64,000 nucleotides of DNA from Mycobacterium deserti. Lineage in GTDB: Bacteria > Actinomycetota > Actinomycetes > Mycobacteriales > Mycobacteriaceae. The stretch is taken from NCBI RefSeq assembly GCF_025345615.1, contig NZ_JAODWD010000005.1, positions 434,001 to 498,000 on the forward strand, read 5' to 3'. Under the pieces are notes generated by a model, which was not told where the DNA came from, made no database searches, and saw nothing but the letters and a program-made list of their open reading frames with translations. This document shows positions 6,432 through 14,028 of this stretch, in pieces; positions within the stretch are counted from its first letter, which is position 1, and each line of letters opens with the position of its first letter. Position numbers and translations under genes: made by a program.

Positions 6432-8783
6432 TTGGGTAGCAGCGGGCGCCGGAGACGCCGTCAGAGGGTCACGATTGGAGGCGGTGTCGTTAAGCGCCAA
6501 CAGCTGCGCCTCGGGCTCTTCGCCGCCGTTGTCGCGCTGACGTGTCTGAATGCGCTCAGTCTCTGGGGTGAGCAGGCATCGCAGGCCATGGATGCCGTGC
6601 TTCAAATCGGTGTCGGTCTCGCGGGACTGGTCTGCAGCGCCGTCTTCGCGTTGCGAGCGCAGGGGGCGTCGCGCATCTGGCGGCTGTTCGTCTTCGCGGG
6701 GATGCTGAGTTGGCTTGTCGCCGAGATATGTTGGCGAGTACTTGGCGACGCGAGCAGCGTGAGCCTCGCTCCTGCGCCATCGGTGACGGCGTACTTCCTG
6801 CCGCCGACGTTCGTGTTCGTCGCGCTGCTGGTGTTGGCGGGGTCGAGCGGCGCATTGACCGTCCCGCCTGATGGTCCAATCAAGCATTCGGTGCTCACCT
6901 ACGTGCTGGACGGCGTGGTGGCGGGGACCTCCTTCTCGCTGCTGGTGTTCATGGGCCTCGACGGCGCAGTTGCCGGCGCCGCGGTGCCGCGTTCCGGCAG
7001 TGCGCCCGTGGCGCTTGCCTACGCGTTGCTCGAAGCAGTCGTGGTCGTCAGCGCCACGTTGATCACCATGCGCTATCAGCCGGACCGGCCGCATCGCACG
7101 AACTACCTCCTGCTGGCCGGCGGCGTCGTCGTGATCGCGGGCTCGGACCGGATGGTCGCCTATCTGCACTCGGTCGACGAGACATCCGGCGCGGTGTGGG
7201 CGGGCATCGGGTTCGTCCTCGGGCCGCTACTGATCGCTTACTCGGTACTCGAGTGGTCCCCACAGCCCGGGTCGCGACGCAGTCGCGAAGCCATGAACTG
7301 GACGCAACTCGTCCTGCCGTACTCCGGGTTCATCGGCATCGCCGCATTGTTCGCCTTCCATGTGCTGCAGGGACAGCCCCCGACCGCCGTGATGGTGTGG
7401 TCGACAGTGGCCCTGGTGTTGCTTGTCGCAGCCCGCCAGGTCATCGCGATGCATGCGCAGCACCTGCTGATGCAGCGACTGGTCGACGCCCAACGTCTGC
7501 TCGCTCACCAGGTACATCACGATTCATTGACCGGACTGCCCAACCGGTTGATGTTCGGTCGACGGCTCGACTCGGCGATGCGGGACGGGCGGTTCGTGCT
7601 GATCTTCGTCGATCTCGACGACTTCAAAGACGTCAACGATCGGTTCGGTCACGCCGCGGGCGACGAATTACTGCGCGCCGTCGGCGAGCGGCTGCAGCGT
7701 TGTGTGCGCGAGCCCGGCACCGTCGCGCGCATCGGCGGGGACGAGTTCGCGATCCTGATCGACGACGACATCGAGGCGCCGGAGGTCGTCGCCGACCGAC
7801 TGCGGGTGGCACTGCGCGATCCGTTCGCGGTGCACGGTTCCTCGGTGCGCGTCCGGGCAAGCATGGGATTGGTGCGTACGGGTGTCGACGAGCCGATGCC
7901 GTCCTCGGATGATCTGATGCGCCAAGCCGACATCTCGATGTACGCGGGCAAGCGCCTCGGCAAGGACACCGCCGTGGTGTATCGACCCGCTTCGGGCGCA
8001 TCGACCGATTTCGCGGTGGCATTGCGTCGGGCGAAGGGCACGGTGCCTGATGGCTTCAGCCTCGCCTATCAACCGATCGTGCGACTGCCGGAGGCGACGG
8101 TGGTCGCCGTCGAGGCACTGGCCCGGTGGACGGCGCCAAATGGCACACAGATTCCGCCCGAAACCTTCGTCGCCGCAGCCGAAGCCGCCGGCCTTGGCGC
8201 CGACCTTGACGCCATGGTGCTGAGTCTGGCGTGCGGTGAACTCAAGGCGGCGGGCGTGGACGTCGACCTGCATGTGAACATCGGTGCGGCGCGCCTGGGC
8301 AATCTCGACTTCGAGCAGGAACTGCGGCGGACGCTGGCGCGGTGCGGCATACCGCCGACGCGGTTGGTGCTCGAGATCACCGAGACGGTGCCGATCGTGG
8401 ATATCGCCGAAGCCGCTGCCGAGATCGCCCGACTCGACGCGCTCGGTGTGCGAGTCGCGCTCGACGATTTCGGCGCGGGCTACAACTCGCTGACCTATCT
8501 GCATTCGCTGCCCGTGCGAGTCGTCAAGCTCGACCGCGGGCTGGCGGTCGGTGTCGAACCGAACGAGGACATGACGTTGTACCGGTCGGTGATCGGACTC
8601 TGCCACGCACTCGGCCTCGAGGCTGTCGCCGAGGGCATCGAGTCGCCTCAACAGGCGCAGACCGTCGCCGAGGCGGGCTGCCGGCTGGCTCAGGGCCACC
8701 TCTTCGGCGCGCCCGCCCCGATCAGCGCTCTCGACGAGTCCGCTGTCGGCGAGTGTGCGGGTCTGCCCGTCGACACGCCGTGA
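6432..8783 (+). CDS. Membrane GGDEF-EAL cyclic di-GMP turnover protein, copy 2
   Basis: Up to 783 residues. It parallels copy 1 through its whole length: about ten N-terminal helices, GGDEF at residues 435-439, EALARW at 561-566, EITET, DDFGAGYNS, KLDRG, AEGIES and QGHLFG, all apparently functional. The I-site position reads REPG: Arg kept, Asp lost, the opposite loss to copy 1. The start is uncertain. TTG 6432 is the only conventional start near the front, but alignment with copy 1 puts the start at about 6483-6489, just after GGAGGC (6477-6482), where the matching GTG has become GGT. The first ~17 residues (Arg-rich) may therefore not be translated. The membrane domain has diverged more than the catalytic domains, so the two may sense different signals. 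Confidence 0.92.
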   Translation: MGSSGRRRRRQRVTIGGGVVKRQQLRLGLFAAVVALTCLNALSLWGEQASQAMDAVLQIGVGLAGLVCSAVFALRAQGASRIWRLFVFAGMLSWLVAEICWRVLGDASSVSLAPAPSVTAYFLPPTFVFVALLVLAGSSGALTVPPDGPIKHSVLTYVLDGVVAGTSFSLLVFMGLDGAVAGAAVPRSGSAPVALAYALLEAVVVVSATLITMRYQPDRPHRTNYLLLAGGVVVIAGSDRMVAYLHSVDETSGAVWAGIGFVLGPLLIAYSVLEWSPQPGSRRSREAMNWTQLVLPYSGFIGIAALFAFHVLQGQPPTAVMVWSTVALVLLVAARQVIAMHAQHLLMQRLVDAQRLLAHQVHHDSLTGLPNRLMFGRRLDSAMRDGRFVLIFVDLDDFKDVNDRFGHAAGDELLRAVGERLQRCVREPGTVARIGGDEFAILIDDDIEAPEVVADRLRVALRDPFAVHGSSVRVRASMGLVRTGVDEPMPSSDDLMRQADISMYAGKRLGKDTAVVYRPASGASTDFAVALRRAKGTVPDGFSLAYQPIVRLPEATVVAVEALARWTAPNGTQIPPETFVAAAEAAGLGADLDAMVLSLACGELKAAGVDVDLHVNIGAARLGNLDFEQELRRTLARCGIPPTRLVLEITETVPIVDIAEAAAEIARLDALGVRVALDDFGAGYNSLTYLHSLPVRVVKLDRGLAVGVEPNEDMTLYRSVIGLCHALGLEAVAEGIESPQQAQTVAEAGCRLAQGHLFGAPAPISALDESAVGECAGLPVDTP

Positions 8784-8845
8784 ATCACCGGGGTTTCGCG
8801 CACGTTCGGTGATCGGGCCGGCGCTCGGCGTCTAGCGTCGAGGGG

Positions 8846-9697
8846 GTGAGCAGCCCCCCGCGCCCGGTGACCACCCTCGACAAGCCCGCCGTGCTGGCCG
8901 GTCTGTTCGAGGTGTGGAGGAATCTCGACACGCTCGTCAGCGGTTTCGGCGATGAGCAATGGCAGGCGCAGACGTCGCTGCCCGGCTGGAGCGTGCACGA
9001 CGTCGTCGCACACATATGGGGAACGGAGTCGATGCTGCAAGGCGTCGACACGCCCGAGGCGGATCTCGACGTGTCGACATTGGAACACGTCCGCAACGAC
9101 ATCGGCGTGCTCAACGAGCGCTGGGTGCGCCGGATGCGAAGCGTCCCGCCGGCGGAGCTGCTCGAGAGATTCCGCGCCACGACAGCGGATCGGCGAAAAG
9201 CGTTGTCCGACATGTCCAACAGCGCATGGAACGAGGTCACCGCGACGCCGGCGGGTCCCGACAGCTACGGGCGCTTCATGCGAGTCCGGGTCTTCGACTG
9301 CTGGATGCACGAGCACGACATCCGCGATGCCGTCGGCCGACCGGCAGGCACCAGTGAGCTCGTCGGACCCGCCTCAGAGCTCGCACTCGACGAAATGGCC
9401 GCCAGCATGGGCTTCGTCGTCGGCAAGCTCGGTGGCGCGCCGGACGGTGCGCGAGTGTCGATCGAGTTGGCCGGGCCGCTCGGCCGGACGATCAACGTGG
9501 CGGTCGAGGGCAGGGGACGGGTGGTCGACGACTTCGGCGACGCCGATCCGACGACGACCATTCGCCTTGACGCGCTGCTGTTCAGCCGGCTCGCCGGGGG
9601 GCGCGTGCCACTGGCCCAGCACGCCGACGCTGTCTCATACGGCGGAGACGAAGCGGTCGGCAGGCGTATTGTTGAGCACCTCAATTACGTGATCTAG
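8846..9697 (+). CDS. Mycothiol-dependent maleylpyruvate isomerase-family protein (Rv3099c-like)
   Basis: 283 residues from GTG 8846. The N-terminal half is the DinB-like four-helix MDMPI domain (LPGWSVHDVVAHIWG; a later MHEHDIRDAVGRP supplies further metal-ligand type residues), and the C-terminal half resembles the SCP2-like domain that accompanies it. Proteins of this type use or bind mycothiol, the actinobacterial low-molecular-weight thiol; the substrate here is unknown. In M. tuberculosis a protein of the same length (Rv3099c) lies next to smpB, so this is probably the orthologue, here separated from smpB by the EamA and two GGDEF-EAL genes. It converges on the secreted protein gene, with a strong hairpin between them. 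Confidence 0.8.
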   Translation: MSSPPRPVTTLDKPAVLAGLFEVWRNLDTLVSGFGDEQWQAQTSLPGWSVHDVVAHIWGTESMLQGVDTPEADLDVSTLEHVRNDIGVLNERWVRRMRSVPPAELLERFRATTADRRKALSDMSNSAWNEVTATPAGPDSYGRFMRVRVFDCWMHEHDIRDAVGRPAGTSELVGPASELALDEMAASMGFVVGKLGGAPDGARVSIELAGPLGRTINVAVEGRGRVVDDFGDADPTTTIRLDALLFSRLAGGRVPLAQHADAVSYGGDEAVGRRIVEHLNYVI

Positions 9698-9719
9698 CAA
9701 CGTCTTCCGTTTGGCAGGG

Positions 9720-9761
9720 TCGAGGCCAACGGCAGACGGGCGGTCGTGCCGTTGGCCTCGA
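9720..9761. terminator. Bidirectional stem-loop between convergent genes
   Basis: A perfect 15-bp inverted repeat (TCGAGGCCAACGGCA at 9720-9734 and its complement at 9747-9761) encloses a 12-nt loop. It lies between the stop at 9697 and the convergent stop at 9770. There is no U-tract on either side, as is common for mycobacterial terminators. Confidence 0.8.
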
Positions 9762-9769
9762 GTCAGCGA

Positions 9770-11143
9770 TCAGTCGTCGCTGTTGTCACTGCTGCTGTTG
9801 CCGTTGCCGCCGTTGCTGTCATTGCTTCCGCCGCCACCCTGGTCGGAGTTGTCGCCGCCGTTGCCCGGCTTGTCGCCTTCAGCGCCGGGCTTGTCGTCTG
9901 ACTTGCTGCCGCCGTTCTGAGGTTTGTCGGCTGTGTTGCCGTTCGCGAGGGTGTCGCCGGGCTTGTCGCCTGACTTGGACCCGCCCTGACCCGGCTTGTC
10001 GTTGTCCCGGCCGAGGTCGTCGTCATCGCCCTTGCCGGGCCTCTCGCCGCTTTGCCCTGGCTTGTCGCCGTCGTGACCCGGTTTGTCGTTGTCGCCCTGG
10101 CCGGGCGTGTGGCCTGCGTTGGCGAGTGGGTCAGCGAGCTTGTCGGGGTTGTCGCCCCCGTAACCAGGGTTGTCCGGCATATCGCCGAGGTGGCTGGGCT
10201 TGTCGGGCTTGTCGCCGGGGTGATGTGGTGTGTGGGGCTTCCCCGGTTTCGTCTGCGGCCCACCGAGATCGACGTGGAAGCCTGGAGTGAAATTGAAGCC
10301 GAAGCTGGCGGGGCCGATGGTGATCGATTGTTTGTTGACCCCCCAGAGACCGCCGTTGAAGCCGGTCTTGTCGACATTGACATTGGCTCCCCAACCCAGT
10401 TCGCCGCTCCACTCCAGGAGTCCGGGGATTCCGGTTCGCCACTTGCCGATGTCGATGAGCTTCAGCGAGGCCGCCGGCCCTATCGGCTTGGGGTCACACG
10501 GATCCTTCTTTCCGCCGGGTGTGATGGTGAGGTAGGCGCCCTTGACGATGTCGATGTTGTTTCGGGTCGGCCCGAGGGCGAGGCCCTGATTGTTGAATCC
10601 GACGATGCTGGTCTTGATGCCGTCCGCGCCGAAGCTGTTCTTGCTCTCGAAGCCGAGCTTGCCGGTTGATTCCGCGAACTCGGGCACGCCGACACGCCAT
10701 CTACCGATATCGACGAAGTCCAGCCCAATCTGGGGGCCGCCGCTGCCGTGGCCCGGCTTGGGTCCGTGCGGCTTTTTTCCGCCTGTGGTGATGCGGGGGT
10801 AAACGCCCTTCAGGATGTCGAAGTCGGCGACGACCGGGCCGATCTTGTTGCTTTGGTTGTTGATGGCCTCGAACGCGGCGAAGACGCCTCGCGGGCCGGA
10901 AATCGCGTGAGCCTGCCATCCGATTCTGCCCATCGAGTGACCATCGCCCGGCAGATCGTGATACCCCCACGGATAGTACAAAGGGACCGAAACGCGGTGC
11001 GGTTCCTTGTGCTCGTAGCCGGCGGCTGACGCGGCGGCCGGCGCCGCGGGGCCGGCGGCCATGACCGCAAGGGACGCTCCGAGTGCCAGCACGATCGGCC
11101 GTGCAACCCGGCGTAGCCGCAGCGGGCGGTTACTCCATTTCAC
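9770..11143 (-). CDS. Secreted protein with three ~80-residue repeats and a DKPG-rich tail
   Basis: About 457 residues. A long basic-hydrophobic signal (RRVARPIVLALGASLAVMAA...PAAAS) is followed by three diverged repeats sharing the pattern 'IGxW..G.P' ... 'NNQ/NKQ' ... 'IGP' ... 'DIxKGxYxxITPGGKK'; units begin roughly at SMGRIGW, DIGRWRVGVP and DIGKWRTGIP. The last ~170 residues are low-complexity, hydrophilic and Gly/Asp/Lys/Pro-rich (GDKPG, NGGS motifs) ending in an Asn/Ser/Asp run. I do not recognise the family and assign no function; it looks like a cell-surface or secreted structural protein. GTG 11143 has a good GGAGAG in front; an ATG at 11155 is the alternative. A 0.6-kb palindrome-rich leader lies upstream. 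Confidence 0.75.
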   Translation of the reverse strand: MKWSNRPLRLRRVARPIVLALGASLAVMAAGPAAPAAASAAGYEHKEPHRVSVPLYYPWGYHDLPGDGHSMGRIGWQAHAISGPRGVFAAFEAINNQSNKIGPVVADFDILKGVYPRITTGGKKPHGPKPGHGSGGPQIGLDFVDIGRWRVGVPEFAESTGKLGFESKNSFGADGIKTSIVGFNNQGLALGPTRNNIDIVKGAYLTITPGGKKDPCDPKPIGPAASLKLIDIGKWRTGIPGLLEWSGELGWGANVNVDKTGFNGGLWGVNKQSITIGPASFGFNFTPGFHVDLGGPQTKPGKPHTPHHPGDKPDKPSHLGDMPDNPGYGGDNPDKLADPLANAGHTPGQGDNDKPGHDGDKPGQSGERPGKGDDDDLGRDNDKPGQGGSKSGDKPGDTLANGNTADKPQNGGSKSDDKPGAEGDKPGNGGDNSDQGGGGSNDSNGGNGNSSSDNSDD

Positions 11144-11738
11144 TTTTCTCTCCATTCCACGGTGAATCCAAAGCGGGACGCCACAACTCGGCGAGCGCTG
11201 TTGGAGGTGCTCTTCGGGGCGAACTCAAGGGGCGCTGCGCTAGCAACGGGGAACGTTGCAATGGGGCCGTCGGTCGGACGACTGTCGCGACACGCGAGCC
11301 GAGTCGCGTCACGCGACGCGGTGGGTGCCGCCGTTGCTAGCCGCCGGGAACGACGTTGCCGCTGGACCATGGCGTGGACCGTAACATACTATTTGTATGG
11401 TTTAGAAGCCCTAAACAGGCAATAGGTAGGTTTCGATCGCTGACCTCAGTTTCCGCAGGAAATGACGTTGCCGTCGAAAACAGTAGAGGTGGCTGTGGTC
11501 TGTGTGGCGATGCGCCGCCAACCTTGCAGAGGAGGGGCGACCCACTGCAGCCCACTCGGTAGCGTTACGTGCTACGGCGCAATAGCTTTGCTAGTGACGG
11601 CGAGTGACTTGTCCGATCACGGCGTGGCGAATGAGTGCTGGAGTTATTGCATCGTTAGACGCGGGAAGAATGTCTTGGCCGCGACGGTTGGGTCTGGCGT
11701 ACGATTGAGTGTCCTGTCGATGGTCGGCAGGGGTGCGA
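11144..11738. other. Palindrome-rich gap between the secreted protein and tmRNA
   Basis: No convincing gene is visible in about 595 bp. It holds several perfect inverted repeats: GCAACG/CGTTGC (11243-11259), GTCGCGT-C-ACGCGAC (11303-11317), CATAC-N5-GTATG (11385-11399), TTTAG-N5-CTAAA (11401-11415), and a long-range 10-bp pair GCTAGCAACG (11239-11248) / CGTTGCTAGC (11332-11341). The centre (11380-11430) is unusually AT-rich. It must carry the divergent promoters of the secreted protein gene and of ssrA; TACGAT at 11700-11705 could be a tmRNA -10 box if the precursor has a 5' leader of a few dozen nt. Confidence 0.5.
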
Positions 11739-12107
11739 GGGGCTGAACGGTTTCGACTTCGCGCATCGAATCAAGGGAAGCGTGCCGGTGCAGGCAAGAG
11801 ACCACCGTAAGCGTCGTTGCAACCAATTAAGCGCCGATTCCAATCAGCGCGACTACGCCCTCGCTGCCTAAGCGACGGTGTGTCTGTCAGACCGGGAGCG
11901 CCCTCGGCCCGGACCCTGGCATCAGCTAGAGGGACAAACCCACGGGTTCGGTCGCGGAACCCATGGGGACATCAAACAGCGACTGGGATCGTCATCCTGA
12001 CTTGTTCGCGTGATCAGGAGATCCGAGTAGAGACATAGCGGACTGCGCACGGAGAAGCCTTGAGGGAATGCCGTAGGACCCGGGTTCGATTCCCGGCAGC
12101 TCCACGA
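11739..12107 (+). ncRNA. ssrA: Transfer-messenger RNA (tmRNA)
   Basis: The 5' end GGGGCTGAACGGTTTCGACT is the conserved tmRNA start, and the 3' end (GGGTTCGATTCCCGGCAGCTCC) forms the T-arm and pairs with GGGGCTG to complete the tRNA-like acceptor. The tag reading frame at 11833-11871 encodes ADSNQRDYALAA then TAA; the terminal ALAA marks tagged proteins for ClpXP. The last encoded triplet is CGA (12105-12107) where many bacteria encode CCA, so the mature CCA is probably added after cutting at the discriminator A (12104). With SmpB (2557-3060) it rescues stalled ribosomes. A strong terminator follows directly. The remaining pseudoknot regions fit the normal length (~369 nt). Confidence 0.97.
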
Positions 12108-12110
12108 TTA

Positions 12111-12149
12111 AGGCCCAGGTCGGGACAAGATCTCGACCTGGGCCTTTCT
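12111..12149 (+). terminator. Intrinsic terminator of tmRNA
   Basis: A perfect 12-bp stem (AGGCCCAGGTCG at 12111-12122, complement at 12134-12145) with an 11-nt loop is followed by TTCT, starting 3 nt after the tmRNA 3' end. Confidence 0.93.
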
Positions 12150-12162
12150 ACGGCGACTCCCC

Positions 12163-12567
12163 CTAGCCGTGGCTACCCGGTCCATACGGGCCGAAGAAGT
12201 GGCATCCAATCGGGTTGGTTGCGCAATAGGAACCCGGTGCAGGTGGTGGGGGCGGCGGAGGCGGCGGCCCAAGGGGTGGCAGCCATGGGGGTACCGAACC
12301 GATCCAGATATAGCTGCCGATCTGCCTGCCGCTGGCGGTTATCGGGACGTTGCCTTCACCGGGGTTGACGAACCAGTAATCGTGGCAGACGTTCATGTCC
12401 CAGCCGAATACCGCGTCCCCAAGCGGTAAGGGCTGTCCTGGGCACCACGTTCCGGTGGGAGGGTGGCCGGCGGCAGAACCTGCGCCCAGCCCCAAGCCGG
12501 CCGCCGCGACGGCGCCCGAGATCAACGCCCCAGCGAAGAGGCGCCTCATCATCATGGTGGTGTTCAT
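12163..12567 (-). CDS. Small secreted Pro-rich protein
   Basis: 134 residues with a clear signal peptide (basic RR, hydrophobic FAGALISGAVAAAGLGLGAG, small residues at the likely cleavage SAAG). The mature part has four Cys residues (WCPGQ, MNVCHDYW, SYCATNPIGCHFFG), likely two disulphides, and a Pro run (PPLGPPPPPPPPPAPGSYC). It belongs by look to the many small exported Cys/Pro mycobacterial proteins of unknown function. It converges on the tmRNA terminator. Several in-frame ATGs (MNTTMMMRR) make the exact start uncertain. Confidence 0.75.
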   Translation of the reverse strand: MNTTMMMRRLFAGALISGAVAAAGLGLGAGSAAGHPPTGTWCPGQPLPLGDAVFGWDMNVCHDYWFVNPGEGNVPITASGRQIGSYIWIGSVPPWLPPLGPPPPPPPPPAPGSYCATNPIGCHFFGPYGPGSHG

Positions 12568-12950
12568 GGTGTTTCTTTCGTCCGTGGCGGCCTCCCGGGC
12601 CGCGAATCATCTTGTGCGATTGCTGAGTTTTGACGCAGCAGAAGAATTTCCTGGTCGTGCGGTGCAATTGAACCCTGCCAGTGTTGCTAATGATCCCATT
12701 TTCGCGGAATTTGAATCGCAACTACCGCACGTATCCGCGGGTGCCCTCGCGTTGTTTCGCGCCGCAGGCATTGTCGGCCTCACCTCATCTGTGAGCCGAG
12801 GCCAGACTGTTCGGCTCACGCGCGACGCGTGTGGAGAATGCACGGTCGGCGGTGAGATTGCGATGCCCGTGCCCGCGTTGATTTGCGCCTCGATCGCTTG
12901 GGTATCGCTGCAGCGTGCGGGCCTCACCGCACTTGGCGGTGGAGTCCATC
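12568..12950. other. Divergent intergenic region (small secreted protein / YihY)
   Basis: 383 bp with no gene I accept. It must hold the promoter of the leftward secreted protein and of the rightward YihY gene; a SigF-like promoter for the latter is listed separately. A reading frame crossing it on the plus strand overlaps the secreted protein gene and shows no family features. Confidence 0.5.
12879..12905 (+). promoter_or_regulatory. SigF-like promoter of the YihY gene
   Basis: TGATT (12879-12883), a 16-nt spacer and GGGTAT (12900-12905) lie 45 nt before the ATG. Mycobacterial SigF promoters are described as GTTT or GGWWT, 15-17 nt, GGGTAY. A SigF-type sigma gene is in this window (42379-43182). 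Confidence 0.45.
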
Positions 12951-13925
12951 ATGGTGGGTTGGCTTGATCGGGTACAACGGCGGAGTCGCGTCGCCGGCTT
13001 TCTCATCGCGGTCGTTTACAAGTATGTCGATGATCAGGCTAGTTACCTGGCTGCGCTGATCACCTATTACTCATTCGTCTCGCTGTTTCCTGCGTTGCTG
13101 CTGCTCACAACCGTTTTGGGAGTAGTGCTGGTCGGACGCCCGGAGTTGCAGGAACAAATTTTGCAGTCTGCGTTCGCGCAGTTTCCCGTTATCGGTGAGC
13201 AACTCGGCCAGCCCGAAGGTCTGAGTGGGGGAACGGTCGGCGTCCTCGTCGGCATTGCGGGGGCGCTGTATGGAGGTCTTGGCGCGGGCCAGGCAGTGCA
13301 GAACGCCATGGACACGTTGTGGGCGGTGCCGCGCAACGACAGGCGCGATCCCGTCCGGGCGCGGATCCGCAGCTTGCTCCTGCTCCTGGTCCTCGCCTTG
13401 GCGCTGATAGCCACCACCGTCCTAGCCGCAGTCAGCCGCGCTTCGGAGTCGTTCGGGATAGTCGGCAAAGCGACCATTGTGGTGTTGTCGGTGCTGATCA
13501 ATGCAGGCGTGTGTCTGGTTGTTTTCCGGGCCGCCACCGCCAGGGATGTGACCTACCGTGAGGTTGCGCCCGGGGCCCTGGCCGCGGCTATCGTTTGGCA
13601 ACTGCTGCAGTGGTTCGGCGCGATCTACATAGCGCAGGTGGTCAAGTCTTCGAGTGTTACCAACAGCGTGTTCGCTTTAGTGCTCGGCTTGTTGGCTTTC
13701 CTGTACTTGATCGCGACCACATTGCTGCTATGCGCCCAAGCCAATGTGGTTGCGACCGATCGCCTCTACCCCCGTGCCTTGCTGACTCCCTTTACCGACA
13801 ACGTCGACTTGACCCGTGGTGACCGCAAGACTTATATCGGTCAGGCCAAAGCCCAACGCGCTAAGGGTTTTCAGCGTATCGATGTCACCTTCGAAGAGCC
13901 TGAGTCCAAAGATACGCAGGCGTGA
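12951..13925 (+). CDS. YihY/BrkB-family inner membrane protein
   Basis: 324 residues from ATG 12951, chosen for GGTGGAG at 12938-12944. Six or so membrane segments with the family's early motif YLAALITYYSFVSLFPALLLL and the later GAxxAAxxWQLLQWFGAIYI. The family (YihY, formerly mis-named RNase BN) is widespread and of unsettled function; transport or membrane integrity roles have been proposed. The C-terminus is a hydrophilic tail (DRKTYIGQAKAQRAKGFQR). Possible SigF control from the upstream motif. It is followed by a 100-bp gap rich in short palindromes. Confidence 0.85.
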   Translation: MVGWLDRVQRRSRVAGFLIAVVYKYVDDQASYLAALITYYSFVSLFPALLLLTTVLGVVLVGRPELQEQILQSAFAQFPVIGEQLGQPEGLSGGTVGVLVGIAGALYGGLGAGQAVQNAMDTLWAVPRNDRRDPVRARIRSLLLLLVLALALIATTVLAAVSRASESFGIVGKATIVVLSVLINAGVCLVVFRAATARDVTYREVAPGALAAAIVWQLLQWFGAIYIAQVVKSSSVTNSVFALVLGLLAFLYLIATTLLLCAQANVVATDRLYPRALLTPFTDNVDLTRGDRKTYIGQAKAQRAKGFQRIDVTFEEPESKDTQA

Positions 13926-13953
13926 CGTCTCGGAGGAACGACGAGCTGAAACG

Positions 13954-14028
13954 GCAGCATGCTGCGGGATATGCCTGACGGGGTAGCACCCGTAGCTGTT
14001 CAGCCCGGGTAGCCTGGGAACATTCCCA
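13954..14028. other. Two short perfect palindromes before the GT4 gene
   Basis: GCAGCATGCTGC (13954-13965) and TGGGAA-CA-TTCCCA (14015-14028) lie between YihY and the glycosyltransferase. The second abuts the presumed translation start, so it could be an operator or an RNA hairpin. Confidence 0.4.

Noticed and set aside
9800..10670. Plus-strand frame through the secreted repeat protein
   Set aside because: Val/Gly-rich antisense of the DKPG tail; the minus-strand product has a signal peptide and coherent repeats.
11739..12107. tmRNA 3' end as an integration site of a mobile island
   Set aside because: tmRNA genes are common attachment sites, but no integrase, phage gene or repeat of the tmRNA end was seen downstream.
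12395..12967. Plus-strand reading frame of 190 residues
   Set aside because: It runs antisense through the small secreted protein gene, lacks family motifs and overlaps the YihY start.
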